From NCBI RefSeq assembly GCF_001673535.1, contig NZ_LZLY01000034.1, positions 1-64,000 of the forward strand: a stretch of 64,000 nucleotides of DNA, given 5' to 3'. Positions 59,772-64,000 of the stretch are shown here, piece by piece. Under the pieces are notes generated by a model. It was not told where the DNA came from. It ran no database searches and saw only the letters and a list, made by a program, of their open reading frames with translations. The stretch comes from Mycobacterium sp. 1081908.1 (lineage in GTDB: Bacteria; Actinomycetota; Actinomycetes; Mycobacteriales; Mycobacteriaceae). The translations under genes were made by a program, and so were the position numbers. The stretch's first letter is position 1. Each line of letters begins with the position of its first letter.

Positions 59772-60193
59772 GCGACCTCTCCCCCGCAAGCTTCGTGTAG
59801 CAGCTCGGCGAGGTCGCGGTCACGGCCGCCGCGGCGCCACAGTGCGCGTCTGGCTTCCAATGGCAGCAGCGGGATTTGACCCGTCCCGAGGAGATGTTCC
59901 GCCGCGTCGCGATAGGCGTCGATGGCGCGTTCGGATAGGGGTGGTTCGGTGCATCGGCACGGCCAGGGATCACGACAGCCGCAGTCCAATGGCACTGACC
60001 GTGCGGCCTTGTCGCGGCGTCGGCCAAGCTGGGACCGCAGGTCTTGCGGGTGGTCCCAGGTGCATGGCAACCAGACCAGTGCGCTACCGGGCCGATCGGC
60101 GGTGGGTGCGGTATCGTTGGGTGTAGCTGCTGCTGTTGAAGGGGCCGCCAGTTTCCCAGGCTGGCGGCTTTTTCGTTCCGGTGGCCCGCTCAT
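59768..60193 (-). CDS. Hypothetical phage protein with Cys cluster
   Basis: The 141-residue protein has LVWLPCTWDHPQDLRSQL and LDCGCRDPWPCRC, a possible zinc site, then a helical tail with AAEHLLGTGQIPLLP. Similar proteins lie between excisionase and DUF3631 genes in mycobacterial prophages from memory. It overlaps both neighbours as ATGA. Confidence 0.7.
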   Translation of the reverse strand: MSGPPERKSRQPGKLAAPSTAAATPNDTAPTADRPGSALVWLPCTWDHPQDLRSQLGRRRDKAARSVPLDCGCRDPWPCRCTEPPLSERAIDAYRDAAEHLLGTGQIPLLPLEARRALWRRGGRDRDLAELLHEACGGEVA

Positions 60194-60447
60194 GCGACAC
60201 CGCCGTGCATCGGAGTGAGGACGGCGTCGAGGTCGGCGACCTTGATCTTGATGATCCGATTGCCCAGCCGGTAGCCGGCCAATCGCTTCGAGGCGATTAG
60301 CCTCCGTATCGTCTTGTGATCGACGTCGAGATATGCTGCCGCTTCAGGGATTCCGAGATAAGCAGGCTGTTGTTCTGCTTGCCGCCGGATTCTCCGGTTC
60401 GATCCTGATTTCAGATTCGTCGGAGACGTGGATTGCCGTGTAGACAC
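60190..60447 (-). CDS. Excisionase-like helix-turn-helix protein
   Basis: The 85-residue protein has the MerR-like DNA-binding core AYLGIPEAAAYLDVDHKTIRRLIASKRLAGYRLGNR (one region), typical of actinobacterial excisionases. It would help the integrase excise the element. GTG at 60445-60447 is preceded by GGGAGG. It starts the minus-strand phage gene run, so its promoter lies in 60448-60593. Confidence 0.85.
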   Translation of the reverse strand: MSTRQSTSPTNLKSGSNRRIRRQAEQQPAYLGIPEAAAYLDVDHKTIRRLIASKRLAGYRLGNRIIKIKVADLDAVLTPMHGGVA

Positions 60448-60593
60448 TGAACCTCCCAGTGCATGAGGGATCGACCCTCTGCTGGGAGGTTGTCGCTGGC
60501 CGGAGCTTCATGCCGGGCGCAGCAACTCTGACTGTACATGGTTAGTTGTGGGTAGGCATGGAACCACGCACGCCGAATGTCGCGAACCTGCCC

Positions 60594-61064
60594 CTATCTT
60601 GTGTCGATGAGTGAGCGCAGCGAGATTGCGGCAATGCCGTTCTCGGCCAGCGCATCGAGCTGAGCGCAGAACTCCGGCATGCGCCTTTCATAGGACAGCC
60701 CGCACCGGCCGCATCTCAAACGAATACGAACTCTGCCGGGCGCGGTTCCGTCAGAATGCGTCAGCATCTCGGCGCTCCTGCTCCTGGGCCGGTGAATGCT
60801 TAGCGGGCCAGGAGCAGGTACATCACTAGCGATGGTCCACAGGCCGAACGTCTCGGAGCCGCGTTTCATTGCAGCGGTGAGAATCTCATCTTCAGACCGG
60901 TTCAGCTCCATCACCGCAACGGCAAATACACCTTCAGCATCTTGTACCAAGCCCTCAGCGGCCAAAGCGCCATCAATCTTAAGGAATGGGCCCAGGACGG
61001 CCTCTGCGTGACTGGGCTCGGCGCAGTAAACGGTCAACCGGTAGTCGGGAAGTTTATGGGGCAC
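60594..61064 (-). CDS. Hypothetical protein downstream of the integrase
   Basis: The 156-residue protein has LTVYCAEPSHAEAVLGPFL and a C-terminal zinc-ribbon-like LRCGRCGLSYERR with a further Cys. GTG at 61062-61064 overlaps the integrase end by 11 bases, so the two are coupled. It corresponds in position to Rv2658c of phiRv2 by memory; the function is unknown. Confidence 0.7.
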   Translation of the reverse strand: MPHKLPDYRLTVYCAEPSHAEAVLGPFLKIDGALAAEGLVQDAEGVFAVAVMELNRSEDEILTAAMKRGSETFGLWTIASDVPAPGPLSIHRPRSRSAEMLTHSDGTAPGRVRIRLRCGRCGLSYERRMPEFCAQLDALAENGIAAISLRSLIDTR

Positions 61065-62214
61065 CGGCAGATTCTTTCTGTGCGAGCTGTGACAGCGCGG
61101 CCGCGATCTGTGCGTCTCGATTGGCCGCTATGTGTTGGTATTTCAGTGCCGCGCTCACCGTGCTGTGGCCGAGCCGGCCCATCAATTCGGCGAGGGTCGC
61201 CCCTGTCTGAGCTGCCAATGTCGCTCCGGTGTGCCGAAGGTCGTGGAATCGCAAGTCGGGGCGCTTGGCTTTGTTGCGAGCCGGATAGTAGTAGCGATAC
61301 AGCGACGACGGTTGAAGATGGTGGCCGTTGATGGCAGGAAACAACAGCGATTCGCGGGATGGGCCGGTATGCCGTTCAAGGTGCCGATCAACGACCGGCA
61401 TCAGATGAGGCGGAACGGTGACATCACGCGATCCCGCGATGCTCTTGGGTGTCGTCGTTCGCATTTCGCCGTCAACGCGGACGACGCCACGGCGAACCTG
61501 AATCACATTCCCGATGATGTCTTTTCGACGTAGCTCGGCGAGTTCGCCGTAGCGCAATGCGCACCAGGCGGCTAGGAGCACCATGAGTCGCAGCCGTTCG
61601 GGCATTTCGGTGGCGATGGTTTCCAGCTCGGCGAGGGTTGCTGGTCGGATCTTGACTCGGCGCTCTGTGTTGCCGGCGCCAGAAATGGTGCAGGGATTGG
61701 CGTCGGCGATCCCCTCCGATGCCGCGGTGCCCAGGATCGTCGACAGCAGCGAGTAGGCGTGCGCGCGCATAACCGGCGCACCAATCGCACATGTCGCGTA
61801 CCACTTGCGCACGGCGTCGGGGTTGATCGCGCGAACCGTCACGCGAGCAAATGTCGGGTTAATGTGATCCTCAAGGAGGGCCTCATAGTGCGCCAATGTC
61901 CTGTCCTTCAGCGGCCGCCCCTTGACGGTCCGGCGCTTCAGCCACTCGGTGGCGTAATCGGCGAACAGTGCGTTGGGCCGATCGTCCTGTCCGCTCGACG
62001 GTGACCAAAGGTTTCGGTCAATCTCCCGGCGTCGATCAGTGAGCCATGCTTCGCCATCTTGCTTTAGCGCGAACGTGGTCGGAGCCTCGTTGAGCATCCC
62101 GTCAGGTCCGGTGTAGCTGGCTTTCCAGCGGCCGGAGCGGAATTGCCGCAACCGCCCGAAACTGCGTCTCTGTTTACGATCCACCGATGTCACTGTCGCC
62201 GCCTTTTGCACCAC
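61054..62214 (-). CDS. Tyrosine-family integrase, phiRv2-like
   Basis: The 386-residue recombinase has an arm-binding N-terminus (FGRLRQFRSGRWKASYTGPDG, AWLTDRRREIDRNLWSP), a core-binding SAM-like domain and the catalytic domain with Arg in ALRYGELAELRR, TTPKS, HDLRHTGAT, LGHSTVSAALKYQH (His and Tyr). The N-terminal sequence closely resembles the phiRv2 integrase Rv2659c. It catalyses integration at tRNA-Val. The upstream 22-base arm site overlaps its start region. Confidence 0.95.
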   Translation of the reverse strand: MVQKAATVTSVDRKQRRSFGRLRQFRSGRWKASYTGPDGMLNEAPTTFALKQDGEAWLTDRRREIDRNLWSPSSGQDDRPNALFADYATEWLKRRTVKGRPLKDRTLAHYEALLEDHINPTFARVTVRAINPDAVRKWYATCAIGAPVMRAHAYSLLSTILGTAASEGIADANPCTISGAGNTERRVKIRPATLAELETIATEMPERLRLMVLLAAWCALRYGELAELRRKDIIGNVIQVRRGVVRVDGEMRTTTPKSIAGSRDVTVPPHLMPVVDRHLERHTGPSRESLLFPAINGHHLQPSSLYRYYYPARNKAKRPDLRFHDLRHTGATLAAQTGATLAELMGRLGHSTVSAALKYQHIAANRDAQIAAALSQLAQKESAGAP

Positions 62215-62225
62215 ATATGCACCAC
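62204..62225 (+). repeat. Probable integrase arm-type site, right end
   Basis: Exact repeat of 50753-50774 in the same orientation, overlapping the integrase start. Integrase bound here could also repress its own promoter. A 12-base GATGCAGGTCAG also recurs near both ends (50781-50792 and 62306-62317). Confidence 0.65.
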
Positions 62226-62343
62226 TATATCGGGTAGGTGTGGTTAATTGTGGTCAAGTCCGGTTAATGCTACTGTTCAGCGTGTCGCCTGGTCAGAGGC
62301 TTTCTGATGCAGGTCAGCAACAGTGTAGAGGGTTCTGATTGAG

Positions 62344-62371
62344 ACTGGTTCAATCCCAGTATCGCGCACCA
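62344..62371 (+). repeat. attR core (28-bp direct repeat)
   Basis: Exact copy of the tRNA-Val(GAC) 3' end including CCA, without any other tRNA part. It marks the right border of the integrated element. Confidence 0.93.
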
Positions 62372-62485
62372 GTATCGCCGCACGTCAAAGCTTTTTTCGA
62401 GCGACGCCCAAACATCTGGCGCAACCGGCCTTCGCCCCCGGCGATCTCGCTGGCGGTCCGACCACCATTTGCTTACCCTCCTTCA

Positions 62486-62875
62486 ATGCAGGGCAAGAAA
62501 ATTGCTGTCGCGGGCGCGGCGATAGTTCTCGCAGGTTGCGGCGGGTCAGGCAAGACAGCAACGACGGTGACGTCCGCGGTGGAAATCACGAAAACGGTCA
62601 CGGTGACCGCTCCGCCGCCACCGTTCGCCCCCAGGACCGTCATCGAAACCGACGGCACCTATCGGGTCGGCATCGACATCGTGGCGGGCACCTATCGCTC
62701 GGGTGGTCCCAGCCCCGAAGGAGGATCCGATTGCTATTGGGCGCGGCTGAGCAGTCTCAATGCAACCCACATCATCGATAGCGACATCGGCACCGGTCCT
62801 CAGGTGGTGATGATCGCGCCAACCGACAAGGCGTTCCTGACGCGTAGCTGCCAAACCTGGCACAAGACCGACTGA
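62486..62875 (+). CDS. Small lipoprotein
   Basis: The 129-residue protein has signal GKKIAVAGAAIVLAGC with a lipid Cys, a Thr/Val linker and a domain DGTYRVGIDIVAGTYRSGGP with CYWARL, a pattern seen in many actinobacterial secreted proteins. It is anchored outside the membrane; the function is unknown. ATG at 62486 begins the signal; the longer frame starts inside attR and is rejected. Confidence 0.82.
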   Translation: MQGKKIAVAGAAIVLAGCGGSGKTATTVTSAVEITKTVTVTAPPPPFAPRTVIETDGTYRVGIDIVAGTYRSGGPSPEGGSDCYWARLSSLNATHIIDSDIGTGPQVVMIAPTDKAFLTRSCQTWHKTD

Positions 62876-62896
62876 TTTGCTTTTAAAGCGCCGCGG

Positions 62897-63181
62897 CTAG
62901 GGGTTCTCCTCGATGACGCACTGCACAATCGTGGCGGCCGTCTGCTGGTCGAATCCCATCCGCGCTACCTTCTGGGCCTCGGCGTCGGGGGAAACGCCAG
63001 ATTTGAGGTCCTGCTCGATGACTCCAGCCCGCTGGAAGTTTTGTGGGTCCGGTTCCCCCAGCGGAAGTTCCTTGATGCCCCCGACGCAACGATTGAAACC
63101 GCTGTAATCAGCGTGAGCAGGCGACGCCCCCAGCAGAGCAATAGCCACGCCGGCCGCCGCAGCGAAATAGGTGAAACGCAT
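62897..63181 (-). CDS. Small secreted protein
   Basis: The 94-residue protein has signal MRFTYFAAAAGVAIALLGAS with a cleavage site near AHA, then a small domain with two cysteines (FNRCVGGIKELPLGEPD and IVQCVIEENP), resembling DUF732-type mycobacterial secreted proteins. ATG at 63179-63181 starts the signal. The function is unknown. Confidence 0.8.
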   Translation of the reverse strand: MRFTYFAAAAGVAIALLGASPAHADYSGFNRCVGGIKELPLGEPDPQNFQRAGVIEQDLKSGVSPDAEAQKVARMGFDQQTAATIVQCVIEENP

Positions 63182-63258
63182 TCTCGCATCGTATCGCCGA
63201 GCATGCCCGCGGCAAAGGGTTAAGCGAATTGAATTGCAGCGCAACAGCTTAGAGCAAC

Positions 63259-63759
63259 TCACGCCTTCTCGGCCTTCATGTCCATGTCGATCGTGCCCTG
63301 GCACGCGCCGCTGAGGATCTCGGTGTGCATCACGCCGGAAAGCGACCCGTCGGGTTGCGGCGTGTAGCGCACGGTGGAGTGGGCCGGATTCCATTGGATG
63401 CTGGTGTCGGGCATCATGCAGTCCCACTGGAAATCGCTGACCTGCGTCCAGGACGACCCGTCCCAGGTGAATTGGACCGGTTGCGGAACCGTCGGGTTGC
63501 TCGGCGGCGGGCCGCTGACGATGGTGGCGACGCATTTTCCGCTCGAACAGCTCGAACGGAACCCATATGTATCGGTGTGCTGCACCTCGGGGTCACCGAC
63601 GGCCATGCTGGTCCCGGACTTCGGACCGACCATGAACGTTATCGCGTACGTGCCGTTCCAGGACGCGGCGTCGGCGGAAGCGGGTGGGGCAAGCGGCAGG
63701 GCGATCGCGAGCGGCGCGGCACACAAACCAGCCAGACCGCGCAGACCATTCGGGGCCAT
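63259..63759 (-). CDS. Secreted conserved mycobacterial protein
   Basis: The 166-residue protein has signal GLAGLCAAPLAIALPLAPPASA and a mature part WNGTYAITFMVGPKSGTSMAVGDPEVQ, CSSGKCVATIVSGPPP and PVQFTWDGSSWTQV, with two likely disulfides. I recognise the type as a common mycobacterial exported protein but cannot name a function. Confidence 0.82.
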   Translation of the reverse strand: MAPNGLRGLAGLCAAPLAIALPLAPPASADAASWNGTYAITFMVGPKSGTSMAVGDPEVQHTDTYGFRSSCSSGKCVATIVSGPPPSNPTVPQPVQFTWDGSSWTQVSDFQWDCMMPDTSIQWNPAHSTVRYTPQPDGSLSGVMHTEILSGACQGTIDMDMKAEKA

Positions 63760-63890
63760 CGGCTCCTCCTCTCATTCCGCGACAAACTTCGGAACTAGAG
63801 CGAAGTGCGTATACCCCATCTATACCCGTATTCCGCGCCTTCACCTAGACGCTTCCCCGGGCTAAAAACGACGACGCCAGCTAAGCCCGC

Positions 63891-64000
63891 TCAGCAGTGA
63901 GCGGCCCAGCACTGCTGCAGCGGGCAATAGGTCGCATGCGCGATTCGCACCATCGACCCGATCTCCCCGAGCGTGACGTTCCTCGGGTCCAGGGTGGAGT
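63891..64000 (-). CDS. C-terminal end of a further protein (cut by the window edge)
   Basis: The frame from the right edge to TGA at 63891-63893 reads STLDPRNVTLGEIGSMVRIA, then HATYCPLQQCWAAHC. The Cys-rich tail suggests a secreted protein. Other frames of the minus strand look random. The start lies outside the window. Confidence 0.55.
   Translation of the reverse strand, partial: STLDPRNVTLGEIGSMVRIAHATYCPLQQCWAAHC

Larger units (their letters stand above)
50691..62371. mobile_element. Integrative element in tRNA-Val(GAC), phiRv2-related, possible phage satellite
   Basis: A 28-bp exact direct repeat marks both ends: attL at 50691-50718 (tRNA-Val 3' end) and attR at 62344-62371. The unit is 11,653 bp. 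The right end carries a phiRv2-like tyrosine integrase and an excisionase-like gene. A minus-strand run encodes a DUF3631-type ATPase, HNH endonuclease, TerS and TerL. No capsid, protease, portal or tail gene is visible. The left half carries small genes and nuclease, HExxH and GNAT cargo with lower GC. This fits a satellite or a decayed prophage that relies on a helper. Confidence 0.9.

Noticed and set aside
59570..60126. Plus-strand open frames opposite the DUF3631-type and Cys-cluster genes
   Set aside because: The minus strand shows P-loop motifs and ATGA overlaps between consecutive genes; the plus frames have none.
62344..62371. A possible fifth tRNA gene
   Set aside because: Only the 3' 28 bases of tRNA-Val are present; there is no acceptor 5' strand, D arm or anticodon arm. 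It is the attR site.

Overview
The window is chromosomal DNA of a Mycobacterium. Two PE_PGRS genes, an MmpS-MmpL pair, an EthR-type TetR repressor, a DUF1876 (Rv1738-type) gene, high GC, many GTG starts and very tight gene packing all point there. PE_PGRS genes suggest a slow grower of the tuberculosis/marinum/kansasii type; the species cannot be fixed from the sequence alone.

Layout. 1-7,660 holds a cut PE_PGRS gene, an aldo/keto reductase, and a redox or stress block: DoxX with a divergent Cys-rich HTH regulator, nitronate monooxygenase, cupins, a 7Fe-type ferredoxin coupled to a second Cys-rich regulator, a DUF2249-cupin protein and a DUF1876 protein. 7,860-17,330 is aromatic catabolism: an EthR-like regulator, pcaHGB (protocatechuate ortho cleavage), a quinone-oxidoreductase-like MDR protein, a Rieske-hemerythrin pair, and a five-gene overlapping operon. 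That operon encodes a ring-hydroxylating dioxygenase (alpha, beta), a small protein, a cis-dihydrodiol dehydrogenase and a class II aldolase-type decarboxylase. The two blocks could form one route from an aromatic carboxylate to protocatechuate. 17,330-34,470 is core or housekeeping-like: a complete PE_PGRS gene, polysaccharide deacetylase, IclR, SGNH hydrolase, DedA, TetR/STAS, carboxylate-amine ligase, TauE, mini-catalase, SDR, CGNR regulator with EamA exporter, FadD-type ligase, hydrolase, enoyl-CoA hydratase, a UbiA/CtaB-type prenyltransferase and IPP isomerase. 34,400-42,800 holds export systems: methyltransferase, ABC ATPase and FtsX-type permease, then mmpS-mmpL-tetR. 43,094-50,076 holds an AT-richer orphan membrane protein and four consecutive lipoprotein genes; three of these encode beta-propellers (12 NHL, 6 NHL and 7 YVTN repeats) and share duplicated upstream leaders.

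50,200-50,720 is a tRNA cluster (Val-CAC on minus; Gly, Cys and Val-GAC on plus). The tRNA-Val(GAC) 3' end is the attachment site of an integrative element of about 11.65 kb (50,691-62,371), bounded by a 28-bp direct repeat with a phiRv2-like tyrosine integrase at the right end. It carries excisionase, a short DUF3631-type ATPase, HNH endonuclease and both terminase subunits, but no capsid, portal or tail gene. Its left half carries cargo: a winged-helix PD-(D/E)xK nuclease, a divergent HExxH protein, a GNAT protein and a second PD-(D/E)xK protein. I consider this element, as a possible phage satellite with defence-like cargo, the most interesting part of the window. Beyond it lie three small secreted or lipoprotein genes and a cut one.

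Other notable signals are a two-copy intergenic repeat whose stem arms differ in sequence but stay complementary (21,034-21,125 and 22,712-22,797), many operator-like palindromes next to regulator genes, and nested hairpins inside the integrative element. All family names come from reading the proteins; no database search was run.
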